A stretch of 49,226 bases of DNA from Gammaproteobacteria bacterium (GCA_028284675.1 JANQRI010000007.1:1-49226), one strand, 5' to 3'. Positions 8,301-17,476 are shown, counted from the stretch's first letter. A program made the numbers and translations. The notes: generated from the sequence alone by a model not told the origin.

Positions 8301-8762
8301 ATGAAGAAAGTACAACAAGGTTTTACATTGATCGAACTGATGATCGTAGTCGCGATCATCGGTATTCTGGCAGCCGTCGCGTTGCCTGCCTACCAGGATT
8401 ACACCATCAGAGCCCGGCTTAGTGAGGTTTTGGTTGCGCTGAGCTCCTCTAAAGTCCAGGTTGCTGAAGTTTATGAGTCTACCGGCGCAATGCCTGCCGC
8501 CGGCGGTGCAACTGAAACTTCGGTTGAAACCGCTTTGGTTGCGGGCAGCACCTATATCTCAGCTGCAGCCATCACTCGCAACTCTGCCGACCAGGTCGAT
8601 ATTGATCTGACCATGGCCAACCTGAATACCACCGTCAACGGTGACACATTCTCCTACCGGATTACCGGTAACCCGGCCACCGGCGGTGTCACTATTATCT
8701 GTAATGACACAGTCGGCACTACAGTCGACCCGCAATATCTGCCGGCTGAATGTAAAACATAA
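8301..8762 (+). CDS. pilA: Type IV major pilin PilA
   Basis: Major pilus subunit precursor, 153 residues. It begins with a seven-residue charged leader MKKVQQG, cut before Phe by PilD, then the canonical helix FTLIELMIVVAIIGILAAVA with Glu at mature position 5. Two cysteines near the C terminus (IICNDT and AECKT) should form the disulfide loop typical of pilins. The start is ATG 8301, with GGAGA at 8291-8295; an in-frame ATG at 8289 would lengthen the leader and hide this ribosome site. It is flanked by a sigma-54 promoter and a strong terminator and so is a single-gene transcript. Confidence 0.95.
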   Translation: MKKVQQGFTLIELMIVVAIIGILAAVALPAYQDYTIRARLSEVLVALSSSKVQVAEVYESTGAMPAAGGATETSVETALVAGSTYISAAAITRNSADQVDIDLTMANLNTTVNGDTFSYRITGNPATGGVTIICNDTVGTTVDPQYLPAECKT

Positions 8763-8784
8763 TCCGGCTTACGTCTGATCGAAG

Positions 8785-8819
8785 CTGCCTTGAGCACATG
8801 CTCAAGGCAGTTTTTTTTT
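8785..8819 (+). terminator. Rho-independent terminator of pilA
   Basis: CTGCCTTGAGCA (8785-8796) pairs with TGCTCAAGGCAG (8799-8810), at least ten stable pairs, and is followed by nine T residues. It lies 22 bases after the pilA stop. Confidence 0.92.
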
Positions 8820-8931
8820 GAGACTGAAGAATTTAGAAAAAACAACGCTAATAAAAAAAGCGGTTACCTGGGCGCTAATTGATTAAATTATGTTAATCTC
8901 CCAGGCTGGACAACGTCTAAATTACTGAAAT

Positions 8932-10647
8932 ATGGCTTCATCGGCACCTACAACACGGCTTACCGGACTGGCAAAACGGCTGGTGAGCGACGGCCTGATC
9001 GACGAGACCGCCGCAAACGAAGCACAGATTGCCGCCAAGAAGAAAAAAATGACGCTCTCGGCCTTCCTGGTCGAAGAGAAAAAACTGAATTCCCGGGCGA
9101 TAGCCATTGCCGCCAGCGAAGAGTTCGGCATGCCTTTGTTCGACCTGTCCGCGATCGAACTGGACACCGTTCCTAAAGACCTGGTCGATGAAAAACTGAT
9201 CCGCCAGCATCAGGCCCTGCCGATTCAAAAACGCGGCAACCGCCTGTTTATCGCGGTCGCCGACCCGATGAACCTGATTGGCCTGGATGAAATCAAATTC
9301 AACACCGGCATCCCTACCGAGGCGGTGCTGACCGAAGTCGATAAACTCAATACACTCATCGAAGACGCGCTGAGTGCAGCCGACACCTCAATGGAGGATA
9401 TGGCCGGCCTGGATGAGGACCTGGAAAACCTCGATGTTGCGGCCGAAGAGGAAGATACCAATGATGATGCGGCCTCCGGCGTTGATGACACACCGGTGGT
9501 ACGCTTTGTAAACAAGGTGCTGCTGGATGCGATCAACAAAGGCGCGTCGGATATTCACCTGGAACCCTACGAAAAATATTATAGAGTTCGCTTCCGCATA
9601 GACGGCGTACTGCGCGAAGTCGCCAAACCCCCGATCAATATGGCGGCCCGATTGACTGCCAGAGTTAAAGTGATGTCACGCCTGGATATTTCCGAAAGGC
9701 GCGTTCCACAGGACGGCCGTATCAAACTGAAAGTCTCGAAGAAACGCGCGATTGATTTTCGGGTCAACACCTGCCCTACACTGTTTGGCGAAAAAGTGGT
9801 ATTGCGTATTCTGGACCCATCCAGTGCGATGCTGGGTATTGATGTACTCGGCTATGAAGAGAAGCAGAAAAAAGCTTATCTGCGCGCGCTGGCCAACCCC
9901 TACGGCATGATTCTGGTTACCGGCCCGACCGGTAGCGGCAAAACCGTATCGCTTTATACCGGCCTGAATATCCTCAATAAAGAAGACACCAATATCTCCA
10001 CCGCGGAAGATCCGGCCGAAATCAATTTGCCGGGCATTAATCAGGTGAATGTCAATCCGAAAGCCGGACTTGATTTCGCGTCTGCGCTCAGAGCCTTCCT
10101 GCGCCAGGATCCGGACGTGATCATGGTCGGGGAGATCCGTGACCTGGAAACCGCGAATATTGCGATTAAAGCCGCACAAACCGGTCACCTGGTGTTATCC
10201 ACGCTACACACCAACGACGCACCGCAAACATTATCACGCCTGTTGAATATGGGGGTTGCGCCTTTCAATATTGCGTCAGCGGTATCGCTGATTATCGCAC
10301 AGCGCCTGGCACGAAGGCTTTGCGAGCACTGTAAAGCCATAGACGAGATTCCAAAAAGCACCCTGGTGCAGGAAGGCTTTGCTGAATCCGAAGCCGATTC
10401 TCTAAAAATATACAAAGCTGTCGGCTGCGACAAATGCAGTGACGGCTATAAAGGCCGGGTCGGCATCTATCAGGTAATGCCATTGTCGGAGTCGATCGGC
10501 AGAATCATCATGGAAGACGGTAACGCGATGCAAATCGCGGATCAGGCCAAAAAAGAAGGCATCGAGGATTTGCGTGACTCGGCATTGAGCAAAGTCCGCG
10601 CCGGCGTCACGAGCCTGGCCGAAGCCAACCGTGTAACCAAAGATTAA
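8932..10647 (+). CDS. pilB: Type IV pilus extension ATPase PilB
   Basis: Cytoplasmic hexameric ATPase powering pilus assembly, 571 residues. The N-terminal MshEN-type domain covers roughly residues 5-150, and an acidic linker (150-185) leads to the secretion ATPase core. Walker A is GPTGSGKT (331-338), with the Asp and His boxes around AEDPAEINLPGINQ and STLHTNDA and Walker B as VIMVGEIRD. Cysteines CEHC and CDKC form the zinc site. The family's usual EDPVE is EDPAE here. No clear ribosome site precedes ATG 8932. It is followed after 12 bases by pilC. Confidence 0.95.
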   Translation: MASSAPTTRLTGLAKRLVSDGLIDETAANEAQIAAKKKKMTLSAFLVEEKKLNSRAIAIAASEEFGMPLFDLSAIELDTVPKDLVDEKLIRQHQALPIQKRGNRLFIAVADPMNLIGLDEIKFNTGIPTEAVLTEVDKLNTLIEDALSAADTSMEDMAGLDEDLENLDVAAEEEDTNDDAASGVDDTPVVRFVNKVLLDAINKGASDIHLEPYEKYYRVRFRIDGVLREVAKPPINMAARLTARVKVMSRLDISERRVPQDGRIKLKVSKKRAIDFRVNTCPTLFGEKVVLRILDPSSAMLGIDVLGYEEKQKKAYLRALANPYGMILVTGPTGSGKTVSLYTGLNILNKEDTNISTAEDPAEINLPGINQVNVNPKAGLDFASALRAFLRQDPDVIMVGEIRDLETANIAIKAAQTGHLVLSTLHTNDAPQTLSRLLNMGVAPFNIASAVSLIIAQRLARRLCEHCKAIDEIPKSTLVQEGFAESEADSLKIYKAVGCDKCSDGYKGRVGIYQVMPLSESIGRIIMEDGNAMQIADQAKKEGIEDLRDSALSKVRAGVTSLAEANRVTKD

Positions 10648-10659
10648 GAGGTTAAGCTC

Positions 10660-11880
10660 ATGGCACAAGCAGCTCGCGAAAAAATATATTTTCTGTACGA
10701 AGGGACCGACCGCAAAGGCTCCCGGGTAAAAGGCGAAATGGAGGGTTTCAACCCCGAGCTGATCAAAGCCGCATTACGTAAACAGGGCATCAATCCCTTA
10801 CGCGTGAAAAAGAAACCCAAACCGCTGCTCGGCGGCGTCGGTAAAAAGATAGAAGCGAAAGACATCGCCGTCTTTGCCCGTCAGATGGCGACCATGATGA
10901 CCGCAGGGGTACCGCTGGTGCAGGCATTTGAAATCGTCGGGCGCGGCCACGAAAAACCCTCAATGCAGGATTTGATTCTGGGCGTAAAAGCAGATGTCGA
11001 GGGCGGCTCAAACTTTGCGCAGGCCCTGGCCAAGCGACCAAAGTATTTCGATGACCTGTTTATTAATCTGGTTGATGCAGGTGAACAATCCGGTACATTG
11101 GAAACACTGCTGGACAAAGTCGCCACGTATAAAGAAAAAACTGAAGCGTTAAAAAGCAAAATCAAAAAAGCACTTTTCTATCCGGCTGCAGTAGTGGTCG
11201 TTGCATTTATCGTAACCGCGATTCTATTAATATTTGTAGTGCCGCAGTTTGAGGATCTGTTTAAAGACTTCGGTGCCGACCTGCCGGTATTCACACAGAT
11301 GGTAATCAATCTATCTCGCTGGTTCCAGGCCAACTGGTTTTTTGCATTCGCCGGCATCGGAGCGACCGTTACCGGACTGGTGATGTTTAAAAAACGCTCG
11401 GAAAAGTTTGCATACCTGCTTGATAAACTGGTGCTCAAGGCACCGGTATTCGGTGACCTGCTGAATAAAGCCGCCATCGCGCGTTTCGCCCGGACTCTCT
11501 CAACCATGTTTGCAGCCGGTGTACCGATGGTTGAAGCGATGGATTCGGTGGCCGGTGCCAGTGGTAACGCCATTTACTGCGAAGCTATTTTAAAAATGAA
11601 AGATGAAACCACTACCGGTGAACAACTGCAATCATCAATGCGACGCACCGGTCTGTTCCCGAATATGGTGGTACAAATGATCGCCATCGGTGAAGAGTCG
11701 GGTTCACTGGATGCAATGCTCGCCAAAGTTGCGGACTTTTATGAGCAGGAGGTCGACGATGCAGTGGATGCCCTCAGCAGCCTGCTGGAACCGTTGATCA
11801 TGGCATTCCTGGGTGTCGTTGTCGGTGGCCTGGTCATCGCGATGTACTTACCGATATTCAAGCTGGGCAGCGTCGTATAA
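10660..11880 (+). CDS. pilC: Type IV pilus inner-membrane platform protein PilC
   Basis: Polytopic platform protein that links PilB to pilin insertion, 406 residues. It shows the two repeated GspF domains: FARQMATMMTAGVPLVQAFE (about residue 70) and FARTLSTMFAAGVPMVEAMD (about 275), each followed by a GE(Q/E)SG motif. Three hydrophobic segments lie near residues 170-190, 215-240 and 375-398. AAGAGG precedes ATG 10660. Length and order match the standard pilBCD cluster. Confidence 0.95.
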   Translation: MAQAAREKIYFLYEGTDRKGSRVKGEMEGFNPELIKAALRKQGINPLRVKKKPKPLLGGVGKKIEAKDIAVFARQMATMMTAGVPLVQAFEIVGRGHEKPSMQDLILGVKADVEGGSNFAQALAKRPKYFDDLFINLVDAGEQSGTLETLLDKVATYKEKTEALKSKIKKALFYPAAVVVVAFIVTAILLIFVVPQFEDLFKDFGADLPVFTQMVINLSRWFQANWFFAFAGIGATVTGLVMFKKRSEKFAYLLDKLVLKAPVFGDLLNKAAIARFARTLSTMFAAGVPMVEAMDSVAGASGNAIYCEAILKMKDETTTGEQLQSSMRRTGLFPNMVVQMIAIGEESGSLDAMLAKVADFYEQEVDDAVDALSSLLEPLIMAFLGVVVGGLVIAMYLPIFKLGSVV

Positions 11881-11925
11881 ACCACTTTCACCAGCAAACC
11901 CGGCTTCAAATTTTATAGCGCATTG

Positions 11926-12807
11926 ATGGACCAATCTGCCGCTCACCTGGCGTTACTGTTTGCCGAAGCACCTTGGCTGTTATACGCCTGCAGTTTCGCA
12001 CTTGGGCTGATTATTGGCAGCTTTCTGAATGTCGTCATTTACCGGCTACCGGTAATGATGCAACGGGAATGGCAGGCACAGTGTGATGAATTAAACGGAA
12101 AAGAGCCGGCTGCACCACAGGAAAAATTTAATCTGCTCACACCGCGTTCGCGTTGTGGTGAATGCAACCATCTTATCCGCGCGTGGGAAAATATACCGGT
12201 TATCAGCTATCTGCTGCTAAAAGGCCGATGCGCAAACTGCAACACAAAAATCTCCCCTCAATACCCTATTATCGAACTGTTGACCGGTATTTTCTCAGTC
12301 TGCACTGTGGCATATTTCGGGTTTACCTGGCAGGCCGGTGCTGCATTGCTGTTAACCTGGAGCCTGATTGCACTTAGCGTGATAGACATCAAACATACAT
12401 TGTTGCCGGATGACATCACACTACCGTTTCTATGGCTGGGCCTGCTGCTGACAATAACAGGATTATTTACAAACCCGGTTGATGCGATTATCGGTGCTGT
12501 CGTCGGCTATATGGCGTTATGGTCGGTTTTCCATCTGTTTAAATTAATTACCGGCAAGGAAGGCATGGGTTATGGCGACTTTAAGTTGCTGGCAATGCTG
12601 GGGGCCTGGCTGGGCTGGCAGGCACTGCCATTGGTTATTATTCTATCCTCTTTTGTGGGTGCGGCAGTCGGAATCTCACTGATCGTGTTTGCCGGAAGAG
12701 ACCGGCAGATTCCTATCCCCTTCGGGCCCTACTTGGCCACGGCAGGCTGGATATACCTGCTATATGGCCAGACAATCATGGCCGCCTATTGGAAACTCGG
12801 CAACTAA
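11926..12807 (+). CDS. pilD: Prepilin leader peptidase / N-methyltransferase PilD
   Basis: Inner-membrane bifunctional enzyme that cleaves the prepilin leader and methylates the new N terminus. The N-terminal domain has the zinc tetrad Cys77, Cys80, Cys102 and Cys105 (CGEC and CANC). The aspartyl protease pair is Asp154 in SVIDIKH and Asp218 in GMGYGDFKLL. About eight hydrophobic helices span the 293 residues. ATG 11926 is preferred over the adjacent in-frame TTG at 11923. It also would process other type IV pilin-like proteins encoded elsewhere. Confidence 0.95.
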   Translation: MDQSAAHLALLFAEAPWLLYACSFALGLIIGSFLNVVIYRLPVMMQREWQAQCDELNGKEPAAPQEKFNLLTPRSRCGECNHLIRAWENIPVISYLLLKGRCANCNTKISPQYPIIELLTGIFSVCTVAYFGFTWQAGAALLLTWSLIALSVIDIKHTLLPDDITLPFLWLGLLLTITGLFTNPVDAIIGAVVGYMALWSVFHLFKLITGKEGMGYGDFKLLAMLGAWLGWQALPLVIILSSFVGAAVGISLIVFAGRDRQIPIPFGPYLATAGWIYLLYGQTIMAAYWKLGN

Positions 12808-12956
12808 GCTATTCTTCAAAGCGTTAAACTGTGCTTGGTAACATCGAGCGGGTACTGTAACCTTGAACCAACAGTCCCAACGAAGACAAATCAAAAAATG
12901 CCTGTAATTAAACCACGCCGCTCATTACGCGACCATCCGTATTTATTGTCAATAAT

Positions 12957-14372
12957 ATGCTGATTATCGGTTTAACAGGCGGCATCGGCAGCGGAAAAAG
13001 TACTGTCGCCGGGATATTCGCGGAATATGATGTTCCCATCATCGATGCCGATTTGATTGCCCGGGAACTGGTAGAACCCGGGCAACCCGCATTGGCGCAG
13101 ATTACGAACCAATTCGGCATGGAAATATTAAATGCTGACGGCAGTCTGAACCGGCAAAAATTACGCAAACAGGTGTTTGCCGACAGCGCGCAGCGTAAGC
13201 AACTGGAAGCCATTTTACACCCTTTAATTCGACAGGAGATGCTGGCCCGGCTCGAATCCGTATCTGCCGCCTATGTTATTCTGGTTATTCCTTTGCTGGT
13301 GGAAAACGGCCGCTGGGAGGTGATCGATCGGGTTTTAGTGGTGAATATAGACCCTGATCTGCAGTTGCAACGGGTGATGCAACGTGACAATACTCCAATA
13401 CAGGAAGCCCAGGCGGCAATTAATGCGCAAATTAATCCCAAAGATCGCCTCAGTGCAGCCGATGATATAATTGATAATTCCGATGATATAGCAACCTTGA
13501 GGAAACAAGTGAAAGCACTGCATATGAAATACGCGAATGCAGCGATCGATAATACCAATGCCGTGGTCAATGTGACTACCGCAATACCCCACAGCGAGCC
13601 CAAACCCAGCCGGCTTGTTTATGAGCAACCCTTAAACGAGCGCATCCGCACATTTCTGCGACTTGAGCACCTGTTCAACAGAGCACGCCATCATTTGCAC
13701 AATGCCACGGAGCACGATGCACACAGTTTTATTTGTGCGCTGATCGATATTAATAATCTGACCATGCGCGGCGACCTGAAAAGTGAAATTATCAAAGAAC
13801 TCGAACGCCAGCATGCAGCGCTAAAACGGCATTTGCATACCGAAGGCGTTGATCAGACGAAACTGGAAGCACTGCTGCAAACCCAGATTAACCTGCTCGA
13901 CAAACTGCATGCCAGCCAAGAACAACTCGGACAACACCTGAAATCAGAAATGTTATTCAACAATATTCGCCAACGGCTCACTATTCCGGGCGGCACCTGC
14001 GATTTCGACTTACCGGTATACCATCACTGGCTTAACCTGCCACACGCCGAACATCTGGAAACACTGGCAAGCTGGTTACGGCCGTTTGAACCATTGTCCG
14101 AAGCTATTGCATCGTGCCTGGATACCATCAGAAACAGCACTGACCCCAAACCACAGGCAGCTGACAGCGGCTATTATGAACAGGCGTTGGATCAAAATAT
14201 TGAAATCCACCTGATTCGGGTACTGCTGGACAAACATCTCAACTGCTACCCAACCATCAGCGCCGGCAAACACAGGCTTAATATTCGCTTTATGGAGTGG
14301 TTACCCGGTGAAGCACGCTCGCCGCAAACTTCCGCAGACGTAGCTTTTTCACTGATGATATGCGGCTTCTAG
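12957..14372 (+). CDS. coaE-zapD: Fused dephospho-CoA kinase - cell division protein ZapD
   Basis: One uninterrupted 471-residue frame joins two proteins that are separate neighbours in most gammaproteobacteria. Residues 1-193 are a complete CoaE (last step of coenzyme A synthesis): P-loop GGIGSGKST (8-16), DADLIAREL and the lid-region helices. A short Asn/Thr/Pro-rich linker (about 194-217) leads into a full-length ZapD from RLVYEQPLNERIRTFLRLEH to the end, including GDLKSEIIKELERQ and FMEWLP. ZapD crosslinks FtsZ filaments at the division ring. There is no start signal of note at the junction and no frame break. The usual following gene yacG is absent here. A sequencing frameshift would have to restore the frame exactly to mimic this. 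Confidence 0.9.
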   Translation: MLIIGLTGGIGSGKSTVAGIFAEYDVPIIDADLIARELVEPGQPALAQITNQFGMEILNADGSLNRQKLRKQVFADSAQRKQLEAILHPLIRQEMLARLESVSAAYVILVIPLLVENGRWEVIDRVLVVNIDPDLQLQRVMQRDNTPIQEAQAAINAQINPKDRLSAADDIIDNSDDIATLRKQVKALHMKYANAAIDNTNAVVNVTTAIPHSEPKPSRLVYEQPLNERIRTFLRLEHLFNRARHHLHNATEHDAHSFICALIDINNLTMRGDLKSEIIKELERQHAALKRHLHTEGVDQTKLEALLQTQINLLDKLHASQEQLGQHLKSEMLFNNIRQRLTIPGGTCDFDLPVYHHWLNLPHAEHLETLASWLRPFEPLSEAIASCLDTIRNSTDPKPQAADSGYYEQALDQNIEIHLIRVLLDKHLNCYPTISAGKHRLNIRFMEWLPGEARSPQTSADVAFSLMICGF

Positions 14373-14408
14373 CCACGATATAAAACTGAGACGCCCTTCC
14401 TGTAAATC

Positions 14409-16280
14409 TTAGCCCGCTGCACAAACTTTATTCCGGCCTTTCTGTTTCGCGCTGTAAAGCGCCTTGTCGGCCGCGTCAATTAAACCTTCCGGATCCATTT
14501 CCAGTTCACCGGGGATACACGACGCGCAACCAACACTGACAGTCAAAGTAAACTGCTGCTCATTAAATTCAATGGACTGCTTCTCCAGCTCCCGCCTGAT
14601 TCGCTCTGCCAAAAAACGGGCGCCATCAATATTAGTATTTGGCAAAACAACCACGAACTCCTCACCTCCGTAGCGTGCCACGATATCGCCCGGGCGATTG
14701 ACTGTTTTGGCAACCGAACCGGCTAATGTACGTAGCGCATGATCCCCGCAAAGGTGTCCGTAAGTATCGTTAATCGATTTGAAGTGATCAATATCGAGCA
14801 ATAACAACGCAATAGATTGTTTTTCCCGCCGGCACCGGTACCATTCGCGCTCAAACTGCTCGTTAAAATAAGTACGGTTTCTAACGCCTGTCAGACCATC
14901 GTTAAAGCTGTTTTCCTTAAGCTTATCATGCGCCGCCGCCAGATCCTTCATTGCCGAATCCAGCTCAGAGGTACGTTCCTGCACACGTCGCTCCAGATTT
15001 TCGGTCGCCTGAATTTGAATGCGCTCGTTTTCTTCCATCAGAACCCGCAGGCGGTGCGCGAGAGCGAATGAAAGCAAGATGGCGCATAATGCCGAACCCA
15101 GCTGCTGGGCATGTACTGTCACAAAGTTCGCTGTGACAAAACCCGAAAGCGTCAGGTTAAATACGATAATCCCGGCCAGTAGAACACCCCAGGCAACCAT
15201 AAAGTAACGGGCTTCCCGAACCCCTTTATGCAATGCAACCAAACCACCGCACAAGACGAGCATTATTGAGACAAGTGAAAATAATGCGTTTACCTGAAGA
15301 CCTGCACTTTTATCGATAAAATAAAATATCAGCAGTGGCACGATGCCTATCAACATCAAGCCCAACATTGCTTTACTGATTTTCGGAAAAGAAGACCTTC
15401 CGCGCAAAAAACTGCGCGCAAACTGCAATATTGATATTGTAAAAAAGTTACTCGATAGAACCGCCGCCGGTAAATTCAGTTGGCCGTAATCCGGCCATAA
15501 ATATTCGTAACTTAATCCATTGTAGCAAAGCTGCCATAACCCAAACCAACCGACGAACGAGCAGTAATACAAATAATTTAAATCCCGAACGGACAAAAAC
15601 AGCATCAGGTTATACAGGAACAACGCAACTATAATGCCGTAATATATACCGTATTCAAATTGCAGATTAAGTGCGCTCGGAGGGTAAGCCTCCGGCTGCC
15701 AGATAACTGCAGGCGCCGAGGTTGAACCATAGGTTTTAATACGCAAATAAACATCAATAGTTTCCTGCGCTTTCATATCCATGATGACTACAGGGTTTCG
15801 AACCTGAACTTCCCGCTCACGCATTGGAAAGTGGTCTCCAAGCGTGTTTTGCTCAAGCACTTCGCCATCACGCACATAATAAATATCAACCCGGTCTACC
15901 AGCGGGTCCTGTAACTCAAGCCACCAGATCCTGTCTGAAGGGCTACTATTGGCGACTCTGAAATGAAACCAGTACGCCGAAAGAGTAACCCCGAAATTTG
16001 GTATTGTGTCCCCTGCATCGATAAACTGCTGCTTTAGCTCCGGAACGATAATATCGGTCACTGTATAACGGCTATCGGGGTCTTCCAGATAAGAAAGGTA
16101 ACCTGCAACTGAATATTTGCCCGTCTCATTATTCAGCATAAGCGCTTCTATGGAATCGGCTTTAGCAGCATTTACGCAAAAAATCACGCATAAACTCAAA
16201 ACCCAGCATAAAGACAGCCTGCAGCCTGGCCGGCCACTCCAAAAAATGGAACGGTCTTTAATAAATCCAAATAAAATCAA
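14409..16280 (-). CDS. Membrane diguanylate cyclase, 7TMR-DISM and GGDEF domains
   Basis: 623-residue enzyme predicted to make cyclic di-GMP from two GTP. A signal peptide (to about residue 42, ending AAKA) precedes a periplasmic 7TMR-DISMED2-type sensory domain (about 50-190). Seven hydrophobic helices follow (about 215-405), then a coiled coil (residues about 410-455) and a GGDEF domain with active-site GGEEF at 538-542. An inhibitory RxxD site, RPGD at 529-532, lies five residues before it. Start is TTG 16280, which has a strong AGAGGAAGG ribosome site ten bases upstream. It is transcribed divergently from the polysaccharide regulators, fitting c-di-GMP control of surface traits, but no direct link is visible. 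Confidence 0.92.
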   Translation of the reverse strand: MILFGFIKDRSIFWSGRPGCRLSLCWVLSLCVIFCVNAAKADSIEALMLNNETGKYSVAGYLSYLEDPDSRYTVTDIIVPELKQQFIDAGDTIPNFGVTLSAYWFHFRVANSSPSDRIWWLELQDPLVDRVDIYYVRDGEVLEQNTLGDHFPMREREVQVRNPVVIMDMKAQETIDVYLRIKTYGSTSAPAVIWQPEAYPPSALNLQFEYGIYYGIIVALFLYNLMLFLSVRDLNYLYYCSFVGWFGLWQLCYNGLSYEYLWPDYGQLNLPAAVLSSNFFTISILQFARSFLRGRSSFPKISKAMLGLMLIGIVPLLIFYFIDKSAGLQVNALFSLVSIMLVLCGGLVALHKGVREARYFMVAWGVLLAGIIVFNLTLSGFVTANFVTVHAQQLGSALCAILLSFALAHRLRVLMEENERIQIQATENLERRVQERTSELDSAMKDLAAAHDKLKENSFNDGLTGVRNRTYFNEQFEREWYRCRREKQSIALLLLDIDHFKSINDTYGHLCGDHALRTLAGSVAKTVNRPGDIVARYGGEEFVVVLPNTNIDGARFLAERIRRELEKQSIEFNEQQFTLTVSVGCASCIPGELEMDPEGLIDAADKALYSAKQKGRNKVCAAG

Positions 16281-16424
16281 TGTTTTATTACCTTCCTCTG
16301 AAAAATCTCCGCTGATCCTGATACTTTGTTATCGGTCAGAGGCGCCTGCAAATTTAAACTTTATATGTATCAAAATAATAAACACGGCACATAAGACTGC
16401 TTCATATATTGAGTCTCAGTCCGA

Positions 16425-16453
16425 TTGACGCTCTGATGATATATTGCTAGAGT
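16425..16453 (+). promoter_or_regulatory. Sigma-70 promoter of the EPS regulator gene
   Basis: TTGACG (16425-16430), a 17-base spacer and TAGAGT (16448-16453). The start point would fall around 16460, only a few bases before ATG 16463, so the transcript may be nearly leaderless. Confidence 0.55.
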
Positions 16454-16462
16454 CTGCGTTCA

Positions 16463-16840
16463 ATGAGTGAACGCACTAATCGTAACCGTTATGTGCCCGA
16501 AGAGGCACATTACCAATTGCTCCAGCTTTTGGAGCATGAACCTCAACTTTCGCAAAGGGAAATTGCGGAGCGCCTGGGTGTGAGTCTTGGAAAGGTCAAC
16601 TACTGCGTACAGGCTTTGGCGGCCAGAGGGCTCGTCAAAATGAGCAACTTCTATCGCAGCCAGAACAAACGCGCCTACCTTTATACCCTGACTCCCAGAG
16701 GCATCGCCGAAAAAACCACAATGGCACTTCGGTTTCTGCGCATCAAAGAAGCCGAACACCGTAATTTAATGCTTGAGATTGAAGCCCTGCGCAAAGAGGT
16801 AGGCGCCTCCGGCTCAAGCATCACGGACGGAAATGCATAA
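16463..16840 (+). CDS. EPS-associated MarR-type transcriptional regulator
   Basis: 125-residue DNA-binding protein. A winged helix-turn-helix is clear in LSQREIAERLGVSLGKVNYC (about residues 29-48), with wing residues in YLYTLTPRGIAEK and a C-terminal helix. It matches the small MarR-like family that commonly precedes exopolysaccharide or O-antigen clusters. No ribosome site is seen before ATG 16463. The stop overlaps the next start (TAATG), so it is coupled to the antiterminator gene. It probably regulates the glycan operon or itself; the target is not shown. Confidence 0.85.
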   Translation: MSERTNRNRYVPEEAHYQLLQLLEHEPQLSQREIAERLGVSLGKVNYCVQALAARGLVKMSNFYRSQNKRAYLYTLTPRGIAEKTTMALRFLRIKEAEHRNLMLEIEALRKEVGASGSSITDGNA

Positions 16841-17337
16841 TGAAAAAATGGTATGTTGTGCACTGCAAACCGCAGCAGGATGTCCGCGCCGAGCAGCATC
16901 TGCGCAATCAGGGATTTGAGGTTTTTCGCCCTCTGGTGAAATTACAGCGTCTTTATGCCGATACACTGCGGCAAATCGTAGAATCAATGTTTCCAAGATA
17001 CTTGTTTATACACCTTGCTCACAGCGGGGAAAACTGGAGTTCGATCCGTTCAACCCGTGGAGTTGCCGATCTGGTGCGCTGGGGTACACATGTACCATCT
17101 GTACCAAACACAGTCATCAATGAGATACAGAGGCGATTGGATAAGGATAACTGTATTGACCTTGACACAAAAAAATTCCGAACCGGAGAAAGGCTGCGCA
17201 TTACGGCCGGCCCTTTCACCGGTTATGAAGGTATCTTTGACGGTACGAGCAGCGAAAAAAGAGTCATCATACTGCTCGAAATTATGCAGCATACGCAACG
17301 CCTGAAATTACCCGAGCAGGCGGTTGAGCGGGTATAA
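16840..17337 (+). CDS. rfaH: RfaH-like transcription antitermination protein
   Basis: 165-residue NusG paralogue. The N-terminal domain starts KKWYVVHCKPQQDVRAEQHL and includes FPRYLFIHL; the C-terminal KOW domain includes FRTGERLRITAGPFTGYEG. RfaH is recruited to RNA polymerase paused at an ops element in the non-template strand and lets it read through long surface-polysaccharide operons. A perfect ops element lies 83 bases after this gene's stop, which makes the assignment unusually well supported. Whether it is a dedicated local copy or the general RfaH of the cell cannot be told from this window. Confidence 0.9.
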   Translation: MKKWYVVHCKPQQDVRAEQHLRNQGFEVFRPLVKLQRLYADTLRQIVESMFPRYLFIHLAHSGENWSSIRSTRGVADLVRWGTHVPSVPNTVINEIQRRLDKDNCIDLDTKKFRTGERLRITAGPFTGYEGIFDGTSSEKRVIILLEIMQHTQRLKLPEQAVERV

Positions 17338-17365
17338 AGATACCACGGTAACAATCGATAGATAT

Positions 17366-17394
17366 TTGCAGAAACATGATCGACTTTCTGTAAT
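17366..17394 (+). promoter_or_regulatory. Predicted promoter of the glycan operon
   Basis: TTGCAG (17366-17371), a 17-base spacer and TGTAAT (17389-17394). Predicted start near 17401 places the ops element 20-31 bases into the transcript, a normal distance. Confidence 0.45.
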
Positions 17395-17419
17395 GACCTT
17401 TGGGAGGTTGTAGACCCAG

Positions 17420-17431
17420 GGCGGTAGCGTG
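17420..17431 (+). promoter_or_regulatory. ops element (RfaH recruitment site)
   Basis: GGCGGTAGCGTG is an exact match to the enterobacterial ops consensus and sits in the untranslated leader, 46 bases before the first operon gene. It follows the RfaH-like gene directly and precedes about 27 kb of same-direction glycan genes. Confidence 0.93.
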
Positions 17432-17476
17432 GCCGACTATGCGGGCTTTTAACTTCGATAAATCATGAGGAATGAA

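Noticed and set aside
8760..8785. Pilin glycosyltransferase (PilO/TfpO-type) gene after pilA
   Set aside because: The gap to pilB holds only the terminator; no gene of that kind is present in the window.
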